Source: Medicago truncatula (Eukaryota > Streptophyta > Magnoliopsida > Fabales > Fabaceae). Taken from it: DNA of 64,000 bases. Positions within the stretch are counted from its first letter, which is position 1, and the number at the start of each line of letters is the position of its first letter. The translations under genes and the position numbers were made by a program. A model generated the notes under the pieces. The model saw only the letters and a program-made list of their open reading frames with translations. It was not told the DNA's origin and made no database searches. Location of the stretch: positions 7,440,001-7,504,000 of the forward strand of contig NC_053049.1 in the NCBI RefSeq assembly GCF_003473485.1. Direction: 5' to 3'. Below are positions 47,546-58,393 of the stretch, in pieces.

Positions 47546-48151
47546 ATGGTGTATTTATATGGAAGATTTTTGGCTTTCCTCCATTTTTCACTATCCGACA
47601 TGGAAAGCATTACTTCAAGTTCATAGTTGTCATGTTTGCATGATCTTAGTCCCAATGTCATATTTGTTTTATGATGGATTGATTTAATATGAAGTTGGAA
47701 TGTTAAGTATTCATCATGAATGTGGTATTATTATTTATAATTTGGAATATAAGATGGTCAGATCCTAGCATTAAATTATGTTTTGTTAATTTTTACTCTG
47801 TATATAGGTTTTTAGAAAATATTTTTGTATTGAGTAAACACGAATTGAGTATGAACATTTCACAAATTTTCGTAGACTTTCAAGTTTGAGGTTGAGAAAA
47901 TCAAAATCTTGTATTCACAGTTCCAGAAAATAAAAATACTTTACTTCGAGTAAACAAACAACACAAAAATAACTAGTGATTATAATCCAAACCATAGATG
48001 ATTGAAATACCATTATGTTATTTTTTATATTCAATTATCTCAATAAAAAATTTAATTAATTTGTTTATTTAATTACCAAATAAATAGGTCCTGATAATTT
48101 ATTGTGTATTAGAGTATATATATCATATGTTCAGTATTTTGAATATCAAAT

Positions 48152-48235
48152 GTCAGGATGGCCGAGTGGTCTAAGGCGCCAGACTCAAGTTCTGGTCTTC
48201 GAGAGAGGGCGTGGGTTCAAATCCCACTTCTGACA
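48152..48235 (+). tRNA. tRNA-Leu (CAA)
   Basis: 84 bp, without intron. Acceptor stem GTCAGGA pairs with TTCTGAC, discriminator A. The D arm carries tggccgagtgg. The anticodon stem ccaga/tctgg encloses ct-CAA-gt. A long variable arm (tcttcgagagaggg) marks a class II tRNA. The T arm is gtggg-ttcaaat-cccac. The A box and B box (GGTTCAAATCC) are intact. A-rich DNA lies upstream. An open frame beginning at 48158 is only the tRNA read as protein. Confidence 0.95.
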
Positions 48236-48364
48236 AATGTTTCATTTTTTCCTTCTGTTTTGATTTTCAGTTACCGAAAAGCTTTACTGTTATATTTTCC
48301 TACTACTCTTTTTCTTTTTTTTGGGTACAAGAAAATGTTGTTGGATTTTTATACTTGAGCAGCT

Positions 48365-48560
48365 TACAATATTTTTAAATTATTAATAATTCAAACAATT
48401 AAAACATAGTGCAGTCCACATCAACTTCAAAGAATAGCACAAACAACAATCATTTGGAGTTTGATGATGAACAAGTTAACAACAACCTTTTGCAATTTTT
48501 TTATGAAGAAGGCATATCCATGGAAGACTAATGACAAAGAGAAGAAAAGAAAAGAGTATT
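48365..48560 (-). pseudogene. G-gamma gene relic (last exon)
   Basis: This matches 49550-49790, the last exon and 3' flank of the G-gamma gene: aattcaaacaattaaaac, caacttcaaagaatagcacaaacaac, tggagtttgatgatgaaca, acaaccttttgcaattttttta and atccatggaagactaat. About 60 bp of the Cys-rich coding part and a short piece near the acceptor are deleted. It lies 1.1 kb downstream of the intact exon in the same orientation. Confidence 0.75.
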
Positions 48561-49609
48561 GGTGTATAACATAGCTACCGATGGAAAACGAGTAGTGGTA
48601 TTATAATCCCACATTGAATAAAGTATTGTTTGAAAGTGTGTTTATCAATGGGAGAAAATCCTTACATTTCAAGCAATATTATTGATTAATGGTGTGTACT
48701 CTTACACTAGCTCTTATTTAGCCTTCTTTATATCCTTGCTCCCTATAAGAGGGTTGGGCTTATAATGAATGATAACTGAGAATTAATATTGTTGTTTTTA
48801 TATTTTATCTTCTTTTTTTATATCAACTTATATTTTTGCAAAACATTTTTAATATTCCGTTCTTCACAAGTCATTTTTTAAGTTTATCTAGAAATAACTA
48901 ATTTACCTACAGTTAATTTTTCTTTCTAGCTAAAAAATCGAAAATTATGATATGAAAAATTGAAAATTAATCATGTATTTATTATTATTATTATTTTTAA
49001 AAAGGCAAATTTAAAAAATCAGGTAATGTACCCTAGTAAGATCTAAAACAAGTGGTTGTGTGCAAGGTGTTTGATTGTAATAAAATTCAGGTTACTCTAC
49101 TTTGATTTCTTGTCATTGAAAAATTGATTAATTTAAAATTAGTGTATTATTATTATGTTCAATATAACCAAGTAATAAAATGGTTGAAGAATTTTGATTG
49201 TAGAAGTATTGATAGATTGAGTTTGAAATACAGTATCTCCTTTGCATCGAACTGAATAATGTTCAATGTCTAACTAATTGAATCATCAACAAATCAATGA
49301 TGATTTTGACTAAAGCTTTGATTTTTCGTTTTTTATTTTTTTATTTTTTATATCCAGTTATTTTCCTACTATTTTAACTTATAAGAACTTCAGACTAAAT
49401 ATGAAAATCAAAGTATGTTAAACAAAACCACTTGTTTTTTCCCCTCAAAAAATAATAATAAAACCACTTTCTTTTTTGACAAAAAATACAGCACTAGTTG
49501 AACAATATGGAAAATACTTGAACAGCTTATATGATATTTTTCAATTATTGATAAAATGTTTAACAGCACCCAATAATTTAAACAATTAAAACTTGGGTCA
49601 ACATCAACT

Positions 49610-51814
49610 TTACAAAGAATAGCACAAACAGCAACAAGCAAAGGAGAGTGTAGATTTAGTCTTCAAGCAATTGTTGCCAAAACATCTGGAGTTTGATGAT
49701 GAACAACATGAACAACAACCTTTTGCAATTTTTTTATGAGGAAAGCAACTGTAGGAGCAACATATCCATGGAAGACTAATAACAAAGAAAAAAAAAAGTT
49801 AGCTCACATTATTACTACATTCTATCCTAAATGTAAGATTATGTTGATCAAATCATAAAAACTAAAATAATTGATAGTAGTACTAAATGTGTAACACTTT
49901 TTTTATAATATATTCATATCATAAATGATGTATATATTCATATCATATTATTACCTTTTTTTTGTCAGGTAGTCTAGTGGCTATAATTCACCCTTATAAG
50001 GTGAATAAGTGGGTTGTCCAGGGTTAGAACCCCGACCCCTGCATATAATAATGCATTGTCCTACCAAGTGAGTTATGCTCACATGACATTGGTTACAAAA
50101 ATGATGTATATTAGTTAAGAGGATTTGTATAAAGGAATTGTTAATACAACAAAAATTTAAATAAACTCTATAAAATGGATAAAGAAATTTCTCAAAGGAT
50201 CATGTATTTAATTTATAAAAAAAAAAAAAAAAAGTGATTGTATATTTAGGGACTTCTATTTTTGTTCCCGTTTCCACATCAATAGATATTTTTTTAAAAA
50301 GAAAAAATGAGGTCAGTAAAAAGAAAATAAATCTTTTGAAATGAATAAAAAGAAAGTATACTAGGAAATTTTGTTTTGAAAGTAAAGTGGTTATGAAACT
50401 AAATTATTTTTCTAGAGTAAAATCAATTACCATGTTGTAAACCCTTTAAAAAATGGTCTAATTTTTTTTAAAGAATTAAACATTTTGAAGTAATATGTTA
50501 AGCAATACAAACTTGATTGAATTATACATCATGAATTTAGAAATGAAAGCATGTGAAAGAAATTAATATTTAAAAATGAAATGGTTAGATAGAGAAAAAC
50601 TGAGTACCTGATCTTCTTCCCGAAGTAATGGGATTTAGAGATTGTGTGCTTTCTTCTGTATTAGATGCAGTGGTGATTATTTATTTATTAAGACTTGTAA
50701 CATAAATTAATAATCTAAAAGTTGAAGATTCATACGTGGGTGTGAAGGGATCTGAAATAGAGCCTACAAAGGCATCAAGCCTGTTAAAGAAAATGGTTAT
50801 TTCCAAATTAGCATACATATAAAATACTTGACTATAATAATACATGTATGATAGGTATTTTTAATTTAAGCATTGGTGATTGAATATAGTATATATAATA
50901 ATATAAAGTACACTATTTTTAATTTAAACATTGGTGATTGAATATAGTATATATGATAATATAAAGTACACATTAAAAGGTGGAACCTTACTCTATGCAG
51001 CATCTAGAAGCTGGGTGGAGTCCTTCTAGTGATTTTAACTCTTCCTATGAGCAATACACATGAAACAATGAAAATTGGTCTCATTTGTTCATAAATGGTA
51101 GTTTTTCATGATGCAATCACTTGTATTCAAATCAATCAAACCACAAATGTTATATATGTTATGTTACCAAAGTTATGTGATGAGGAATATATATTGAACA
51201 TATATTAGGATAATTACTAAGACTATTTAAATCAAACTTCATTCCTTCATGACCACAAAATGGTCATGAGACTTGGAAGGAATAGAAAAATCCATATATG
51301 AAGCACTGACAAACACGAAAACCGGATACGACCTGGACTAGAGACATCGTTAATAATTTGAGAAAATAGAAGTGATTGTATGTACTGACGTGTTGGTGTC
51401 TGACACAACTACATGTCACACACTTAGACACACCTTCAATATACTTCAATATAAAGTGTAAAAGCCAGGTAGGATGCTACTATCTTAAGTCTGCATAATG
51501 AGGTATAGATATCCTTTGATTCCACCAAACTTATTAAACTTATGTAGGGAGAAAAAAAAAAGCTTTCATAATGCTTGATGTATCTTTCTCAAATTAGCTC
51601 AAAAAATAAGCACTTTGGATAGCAAATGGGAAAGAGAAACCAATCAATTAGACATGCATACCTGAAGCAAACCAATTTCTTTCTCCAAAACTTGAATCTT
51701 AACCATCTGCTTCCTCTTTCCATGAAAATCCACAAACCCTGGAAGTGGTGACTTGGGACACATCAAAGGTTTCGATGTTAAGGACACTGTAGAAGAGTTG
51801 TATTCACCATCCAT
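49610..51814 (-). CDS. AGG3: Type-C heterotrimeric G-protein gamma subunit (AGG3/GS3/DEP1 class)
   Basis: Plant G-gamma subunits of this class pair with G-beta at the plasma membrane and influence organ and seed size. Five coding exons on the minus strand are 51662-51814, 50992-51044, 50736-50780, 50608-50655 and 49610-49775. All have GT-AG borders, and the phases join (ga|g Glu, ac|a Thr, ag|t Ser). They total 465 bp, 154 residues. Residues about 19-105 form the G-gamma domain: CPKSPLPGFVDFHGKRKQM, VLEKEIGLLQEELKSLEGLH, PASRCCIELDAFVGSISDPF. A Trp-containing link, LPWICC, leads to a Cys-rich tail with 13 Cys in about 55 residues, ending CCCLCYSL. The tail is short compared with AGG3. The 53- and 45-bp exons match what I recall of the family. 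Intron 4 holds a SINE; intron 2 holds a 58-bp duplication. Confidence 0.88.
49955..50090 (-). mobile_element. SINE in intron 4 of the G-gamma gene
   Basis: In minus orientation it runs gtgagcataactcacttggtaggacaatgcattatatgc, then a B box ggggttctaaccc, then ataagggtgaattatagccactagactacctgac and an A-tail (tttttttt on the plus strand near 49958). Its head is the same family as the SINE at 63171 (cgtgagtttaactcagttggtagggacaatgcat). Confidence 0.7.
50856..50971. repeat. 58-bp tandem duplication
   Basis: Two copies of a 58-bp unit beginning tatttttaatttaa and containing cattggtgattgaatatagtatatat, with only a few differences. It lies in intron 2 of the G-gamma gene. Confidence 0.85.
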
Positions 51815-52949
51815 TTGAAATTTCTACAACAATGAACAAATGCAATGGCTATGGTTGCAGAGTAAAAAAAGTGAAACTTGATTGTTGGTTAGTTGAAAGT
51901 TAGAAACTTGTGAAATGGGTTAGCTTTGTACTTGCACATGAGCACTTAAAATTGGATTGGTTGAGATTTTCCTGAGAAAGTGACAAGAGGGTAACGAAGC
52001 ACACGTGACTGTCACACAGGAAAGTGGAAACTGGAAAAGAAAGAGTTTTCAGATTTTGCTTTTTTTGTTTATGTTAAAAGAAGACTCGAAAAATCAGAGT
52101 ATAGAGGGACAAGTAGTCAAATTGTGAATTATTAAATGGTAGAATTGTTATTTTTAGATGAAAGTGTCAGAGATTCTCTGCAGTATCGAAGTTGCTGAAA
52201 GATGTAATGTGACAAACAACACCTATTTGAGCCACGAAATTGGTTTGTCTTCCACATTGAACAATTATGGAAAATTTATGGTCATTGATATATTATAAAG
52301 GGTAAATAGCAAAACCCTATTAGATGCAAAAACCCTGTTGCTTTCATGAAGGTGTTTTTTAGCAAAACCCTATTATAAGATAGGTAAAATCAGTAGTTTC
52401 ATCACTATGCTCTTCATAATACTCTTGTTAATTGTTATGGTTCATGAGCCTCTTCCTAATTCATTCTCAGCTAATTTAGGAGTATCCTTCTTAAGGACAG
52501 TTTCCTTAGGTACATTTTACTAAATATTAAGGCAAAATTAAACACAAGTTTTAAGACAAGCTTGACTTAGCAAATGTCATAAGGAATTATTATTCAGTTT
52601 AGTTTTAGGAGTCCATTTTTCAATCAAATGCCAAAATATTGGTACATATAGACATGTAATAAGTAACGATAAGACACAATCAAACGAAGAAGAAATCAAT
52701 CACACCAGAAGGCTAGACTGCTGAAGTCATTTTGATTGGTAAGTGGTAGCTTTGGAGTCCATTTTTCAACAAAATGTTTGAATATACAGAGCAGTAACTC
52801 ATTCATGCTACGTGGAGACCAAATTTTTCTTTCCTAAATTTCATGTCCTATGTATCAGCTATATGCACGACAGAAATTACAGCTCATGGCTCAATAAGAA
52901 GTAGAAACCATGATCAATATGATTACAACGTAAATCAATCGAAAAAAGT
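51815..52949. other. Region between CCX 3' side and G-gamma 5' side
   Basis: Holds the G-gamma promoter and 5' leader next to 51814, then AT-rich DNA and the CCX 3' untranslated region. agcaaaaccctatta occurs twice (52307, 52352). I see no gene. Confidence 0.45.
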
Positions 52950-54920
52950 CTAACTTAAACCATACATTGTTATTAATCCCATTGCAGTACACACTCTGAA
53001 AGAAAGAAATATCACATAAAGGGCAATGAGACCCAATCCCAACATTCTGGTGGGATGCATGTTGTTGCGCGGTAAAACAACAAGTGCCCATAGCAGTCCT
53101 GTGATAAGAAATCCCATGGTGTAAAATAAGCTACCGTCTTTAGGCACCACGTATGAAGAAGGTTTCTTCGACCATGCACCGAGCAGCAATGAGAACCCCA
53201 AACCAACAAGTGTGTTGAACATAGGACCTGCATAGCATCCAGATAAAGCTATCTGAACTCCATCCCCTCCTTCCAATGCCAATGCAACATTTGACATTAA
53301 ATCTCCCATTGAATTTCCCCATGCTAATACAGTTAAACCAAGAATCGATGGATTAATTCCAAACATTAAACCAAACGCTACTAATAGAGCCACAAGCTCA
53401 TTTGCTATTATGTAGAACCACACTATGCTCATAACGAATCCTCCAAGAACCCAGGGTATCAAATACTGAGACGGCGGACGATCAGACACTGTGTATTTAT
53501 ATGCAAGAATACCAAGTGTGCTTCCGACAGAAATGCCAAAACAATAAGCAAGTATAATACTCGTGTAACTCACATTATCTTGTGTGCTCCACAAAAAGGC
53601 TAGGAGAATGGGAGCCAATGAAGCACTGGCCACACCGAACGGCTTCGACCATACTTCGTCGTGAACCATTGGAATAGTCAGCCGTCTAGGAATTGCAAGC
53701 GGCATTTCCATGAGTAAGAAAAGCTTTGAAACAGAGAACGACGACCTGGTGTTTTCTGGGGTTCCATCACTCCACCCCCAAGGAGGCCTTTCATCGTCTA
53801 AATGATAGATTTTACTTGCCTGGTTTGAATATATTGCCACATTCGAAGACCACATCCACTGAGGCAAGGAAGGAGGGAGACGGGGAGGATCGCTCTCGGT
53901 GTCTAAGTCAAGCAAAGAGCTATATATAGTAGTATCCTCTTCAGAACCAATAGAGAACACGCTTCCTTGGACAGGAAGCATAGGTGTCACAGAATCCAAT
54001 TTCAACCTCCGTGCATGTTTCCGCAATATCTCATTGGCAGCAACAATGAAAGCATAAACAACATAAATCGATACAAAACCAATCGCTGCCCCAATACCAA
54101 TCTTGCCAACAAACAAAATCAAAAGCAGCGAAAAAATAGTGAACAGGAAGAAACTCAAATCCCTTATAAAGCATCGTCGATCAACTTGAACATCCCTCTC
54201 TGCAACACAAAGAGAAACAGTTCCAACCACAACAGTAGTAACAAACAAAGCCCCACCTAACACACTGTTAAGACCAACTTCACCCGTATCAGTCCCCACA
54301 AACGACGCTATACTAGCAAACACATCCGGCGCACCATTCCCAAGAGGAAGCAACACAACACCAGCTACAGTAGGAGGCAACTTCAAAAGCCTCGAGAGAT
54401 GCTCAAGCGAAGGACAAAAATAATCCGCTGCAGTGTTCCCCAAGAGATAAAACAAAGCAGCAAGCCAAACACCCAATACTAGATAGCCTAGAGCCCTAAA
54501 ACCTCGACATTTACAATAGAAAAACCTCAAGTAATCAATATACCCATCAGAACTACACTGAGGATTCACCTTCAAAAATTCACAAGGGCTATCATAACCA
54601 TCATACTGAAGCAATCCAAAGCACACTCCCGGTGTACTCACACCCAAATCTTCATTACCAACTAAACTCGAATCATTAGTACTATTCCTAATTTCAACCA
54701 TTCTACGGTGAATAACCGAAACCCCATTTTTCAAAATCAAATTTTGAGACAAACCATGTTGATTAACCAAATAAGCAGATTGTCTAAGAAGGGGGTTTCG
54801 AATTATATCTTCCCTGTTGTAAAAAAAGAAGAACACAACCATAACACATAAACCATTGAAAACCCCATGAATTTTTCTGCGTTTTAAACCCAATAACCCA
54901 TTCAGAGCCTTCATTTCCAA
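52950..54920 (-). CDS. CCX3: Cation/calcium exchanger (CCX3/4-like)
   Basis: A membrane antiporter of the CaCA superfamily, cation/Ca exchanger subfamily, 656 residues in one exon. A signal-anchor-like helix lies at 17-34, followed by a Cys-containing luminal stretch (CxFL, C-S-SDGY, FYCKCRG). The first alpha repeat near 185-210 carries [14 protein letters not shown] (Asn195, Asp199). The second near 525-548 carries [14 protein letters not shown] (Asn536, Asp540). These are the paired ion-binding motifs typical of CCX rather than CAX proteins. About 12-13 hydrophobic helices flank a hydrophilic loop at 300-400. A 5' leader intron is likely (donor cgg|gtaagt near 55115). Arabidopsis CCX3 (At3g14070) neighbours SBT1.4, as here. 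The ion transported cannot be told from sequence. Confidence 0.9.
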   Translation of the reverse strand: MEMKALNGLLGLKRRKIHGVFNGLCVMVVFFFFYNREDIIRNPLLRQSAYLVNQHGLSQNLILKNGVSVIHRRMVEIRNSTNDSSLVGNEDLGVSTPGVCFGLLQYDGYDSPCEFLKVNPQCSSDGYIDYLRFFYCKCRGFRALGYLVLGVWLAALFYLLGNTAADYFCPSLEHLSRLLKLPPTVAGVVLLPLGNGAPDVFASIASFVGTDTGEVGLNSVLGGALFVTTVVVGTVSLCVAERDVQVDRRCFIRDLSFFLFTIFSLLLILFVGKIGIGAAIGFVSIYVVYAFIVAANEILRKHARRLKLDSVTPMLPVQGSVFSIGSEEDTTIYSSLLDLDTESDPPRLPPSLPQWMWSSNVAIYSNQASKIYHLDDERPPWGWSDGTPENTRSSFSVSKLFLLMEMPLAIPRRLTIPMVHDEVWSKPFGVASASLAPILLAFLWSTQDNVSYTSIILAYCFGISVGSTLGILAYKYTVSDRPPSQYLIPWVLGGFVMSIVWFYIIANELVALLVAFGLMFGINPSILGLTVLAWGNSMGDLMSNVALALEGGDGVQIALSGCYAGPMFNTLVGLGFSLLLGAWSKKPSSYVVPKDGSLFYTMGFLITGLLWALVVLPRNNMHPTRMLGLGLIALYVIFLSFRVCTAMGLITMYGLS

Positions 54921-55115
54921 TCAATTATCGACACAAAGATCGTTTGTGATGTAATTTCAGCTACAAATTAGTCGAAAAATTTCTAGGGTTTCGGTTTCTT
55001 AACGCGAAACGAAACCCTAAGATTTGGAAGTGAGACAAATTGAAGCTGAATTTGACGGGGAAAATTTTGCATTAGAAATAATTGGCGTGAAAATTAAGGA
55101 ACGGTGAAACTTACC

Positions 55116-55689
55116 CGATGAATTGAAGAAAGGTATGCGATTAGGGTTTTCGATTTGGGTATTTGAGTTGTTGAATTTGCAGGAAGAACTTGTTCCTTGT
55201 TCAGAAGAACAAAGTTTTCAACACGTTGGTTTTTGTTTTTTTATATTTTTTTATTGATGAGCAAAATTTTGTTCCTCTTTTCTTTTCCCTTTTTCTTTTT
55301 TGTTATAATAAGAGTACTAAACTAGTAAACTTCTCTTTTTTTTTTTTGTTAGAATAAGAGTACTAAACTTCTTATCGTCGTAAATGGATGTCCACCTACC
55401 ATTGTATTTATCTCTTAAATGCTACCGTATTATTTATTCCCTCCGTTTTTTAATATAAACAAATTTTACATTTTAGATTCATTCAAATTCTTCTAAATCA
55501 CACATATTTGTACTTATTTTAAGTACTTAACTCTTAAGTCATGTTGTACTTCTCTATAAATAGATATCACATGTAACATTATTGTATAACACAAGAGAAC
55601 AATATAATCATTTCTCTTCTCTTTAATCTTGTTTTTGTTGTTCTTATTATAATAGTTTCATAATAAAAACAATATAATCATTGTTTTTC
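55116..55689. other. CCX promoter side
   Basis: Poly-T-rich DNA. gttagaataagagtactaaac is directly repeated at about 55302 and 55349. A degenerate Stowaway-like start, tccctccgttttttaatataaac, lies at 55439 without a clear partner end. No gene seen. Confidence 0.4.
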
Positions 55690-56265
55690 TTGTTTCCTTC
55701 AGCAAGCTGACACCGCTTGTGTTGGAGGATGTAGCTGCATGGAGTCTGCGGTTCATTTGGTTCTGTGTTGCGACATCTTCGGCAGCATGTGGCATCTCAT
55801 TTATCAGTGGGTTGGTATCTCTTTCATTTCCCCTGCATCGGTCGTTGATCATTGTCATCAGTTTGGTCAGTTAGCGGGCTTACCGCTTTTTACTCATTCA
55901 TATCTTCATTTGATTTGGCATACTTCTATCTGGGTCATTTGCAAGGAACGAAACAACAGGATCTTTCAGAACAAAGTTCAGGATTAGACAAAGTTATTGG
56001 ATTATGTTAAGTTGTTATCTTTTTTATGGTTAAAAGCAAAGCTACTAACTGCCGCTTTCAGTTACAATGATTTGTGGCAGCGCTCTCTTTTATGTATGGG
56101 TGTTAGGAAGTAGTTTTTCTTCAGCTTTATCTTCTAGCTGTGCCTTATGGTAACATACTCTTGACATTGTATTTCTTTTATGTGGATCTTTTCGGCACAC
56201 CTTGTTCGAATTGATCCACTCTTGATTGAGTATTATTTCATTTTGATTTTTTTTTTAAAAAATAA
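55690..56265 (+). mobile_element. L1-type LINE 3' end (zf-RVT region)
   Basis: The plus-strand frame from 55700 reads CVGGCSCMESAVHLVLCCDI, WVGISFISPASVVDH, LIWHTSIWVICKERNNRIF, a stop, then LLDYVKLLSFLWLKAKL and LWQRSLLCMG. This is the order of the C-terminal zinc-knuckle (zf-RVT) region of plant L1 LINEs. The 3' untranslated part follows to an A-rich end near 56265. Upstream reverse transcriptase is absent, so it is a 5'-truncated copy. Confidence 0.75.
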
Positions 56266-57292
56266 AAAAATCATAACAAAAATATTATTTTAAAATACTT
56301 AGTTTCACTTGTTTTTTTAGATAGACGAAATAACAAACCATTACAAATATATACACATAAGTGGAGGTGTCAGGGTTCAAACCCCCCGATCATGACATCT
56401 GAGACAATTTCACTTATTTTTTATCAGTTGAACTAGAACATATGAGACAATTTCACTTATTTTTTACTAAATTAATTTAATTTTTTACAAAAACTAAGTA
56501 CACGAGATAAACGAGTTTCCATGATATGTAGCATCAAAGAACTAGTCAAAAGAGTTGAACATTGAATTCAAGACACTTTGCAACGGTGTGACCCAAATTA
56601 TATTTAGCTAGCTACTTCGTACAATTGTTCCTCTTCTTTAAGAAGTGATAGAAAGTCAACACCTAATGATAATTCATAAGCTTTCGAATGCTATTGATGA
56701 CTTCGTTCACTCTTAGCTTGATAAAAAATAGTTCTAAATTAGTGTTTTTTTTTTTAAAACAAAACTGGTCGATAAACTTCTTCGAATAAAAGACAGAAAA
56801 TATGCATTTCTATATTTATTACAAGTTTATCAAACTTAATTTTCAGATATAAATGTTATTAGGTATATTTTATTTTATTTTTTCTAAAGATTCTAGCAGC
56901 AAAACCAACTTGCATAATTTTCATAAGGACCAATTTAAAATTCACATTGTATACAACAAGAAAGTAATTTTAAATACTTTATTTTACAAAATTTTGAATT
57001 TTATCTGCAAAAGAATATAACTTATATAGAAGAATTTGAACTACCCTAAAAAATTACACTACATCCAAAATTTCTTCCATCCAAACATACTATTAAAGTT
57101 TTGACATTTTCATGTTAGCTTATACATAATTATCAACTAACTTACTATTTAGTATGCATGCTTATCTAAAAAAATAACTTAATATTTATTATTATTTTTT
57201 ACTTCCTTATGTCTTGGTCTCTTGGATATCACATTGGAGGTCAACATGCCATTCATTGTCACATACATGATTGATTAAACCTTATCCCTTTA
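56266..57292. other. Gene-free stretch
   Basis: AT-rich. A possible SINE B box, gggttcaaacccc, lies at 56373-56385, and gacatctgagacaatttcacttatttttta is partly repeated at 56393 and 56439. No gene seen. Confidence 0.4.
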
Positions 57293-58390
57293 CGGCTCGT
57301 TTGGTGCGAAGAATAAGGAGACAAGATATGATTACATTATCATATCTTGTCTTAATCCGTTGTTTGGTGCACCAACAAGAAATGATAAGTTTAACCTATT
57401 TTTTATCCTATCCCACTTCTCCTTTGATATTATTATCCTTAGTTTTTGGTGGGTTAGAATTATCCTATTATGATTAGCACTAGAATTCGATTTTGCCCTT
57501 TCTCTCAATTCATCGCTCATGTCTCTCATTCATCAATCTCTACCTCTTTCTCCATAAATCTTCAGCACCATCTCTTCTATCTGTTATGGATCTGACCATT
57601 TCCTTCACTGCCATCGTTCTTACAACCATTGTGCAAAACTACGTGCCGTTGTTCACGTCTCCATTTCGTGATTTTATTTCTTCTACACGACATGTTTAAG
57701 AATTTGGGGTTAAAATATATAATTAATTAAAAGGAAGAAGAAGGTTAACAAATGGATTTTATTTCTACACTAATTTCGTGATTTTAACCATAATCAAAAT
57801 CCGTTTATTTCAACCATAACAAACTTATTTCAACCTTGACTATGGAAGAAGAAGAAGGTTAACCAACGGATTTCAGCCATCGTGATTTTATTTCTTCTAA
57901 ACCAATTTCATTGCTATCCTTCACCAATTTCCAACAACAAAAAAAAATAAAGAAGACAGTTTTTTTTTTTTTTTAAGAAGAAGGTTAACAATTACTCCCT
58001 CCGGTCCTTATTATAAGAAACAATTAATTTTTTTGGTTCATTGTGTAAGTGATGTATTTAGACTATATTTACAATAAGATGCATTAATTATTCTATGAAC
58101 CTAAAAAAATCAACTTTTTCTTATAATAAGGACCGGAGGGAGTATGTTTGATAACTTTGCAGAATTAATAATAGCTTAATTTTATTTAATTAAAAAGGGT
58201 TAAAAATATATAATTAATTACAAGGGTAATTTTGTCATTTAATTATTATTGATATGATATTATGTCTGCTATCATGTGTGCATCAAACATGTGATATGAT
58301 AAATGTTTATCCTGTCTATATTCTTTCCTATCATTATTCAGTTCTATATCATATCCTATCTCTATCCTATCATGTACACCAAACAGACCC
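57293..58390. mobile_element. TIR element (Harbinger-like) with nested Stowaway
   Basis: cggctcgtttggtgcg at the left and catgtacaccaaacagaccc at the right are inverted repeats. Both sides carry TTA (57290-57292, 58391-58393). Subterminal atatgatta/tatcatatc words fill both ends. No transposase seen. It is interrupted by a Stowaway MITE at 57995-58142. Confidence 0.6.
57995..58142. mobile_element. Stowaway MITE, near-perfect ends
   Basis: CTCCCTCCGGTCCTTATTATAAGAAA at the left matches the right end in inverted form over more than 25 bp. TA lies on each side (57993-57994, 58143-58144). 148 bp. The intact ends suggest recent insertion. Confidence 0.9.
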
Positions 58391-58393
58391 TTA

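Noticed and set aside
48158-48358. Open frame beginning MAEWSKAPDSSSG
   Set aside because: It is the tRNA-Leu gene read as protein, a well-known false protein; the rest is AT-rich flank.
49965-50045. Possible tRNA gene (A-box and B-box-like words)
   Set aside because: No complete cloverleaf or acceptor stem; flanks match a SINE family with an A-tail.
50856-50971. CRISPR-like direct repeats
   Set aside because: Only two copies without spacers, in a plant intron: a simple tandem duplication.
53012-54260. Alternative frames over the CCX gene
   Set aside because: They overlap the conserved exchanger frame and show no similarity of their own.
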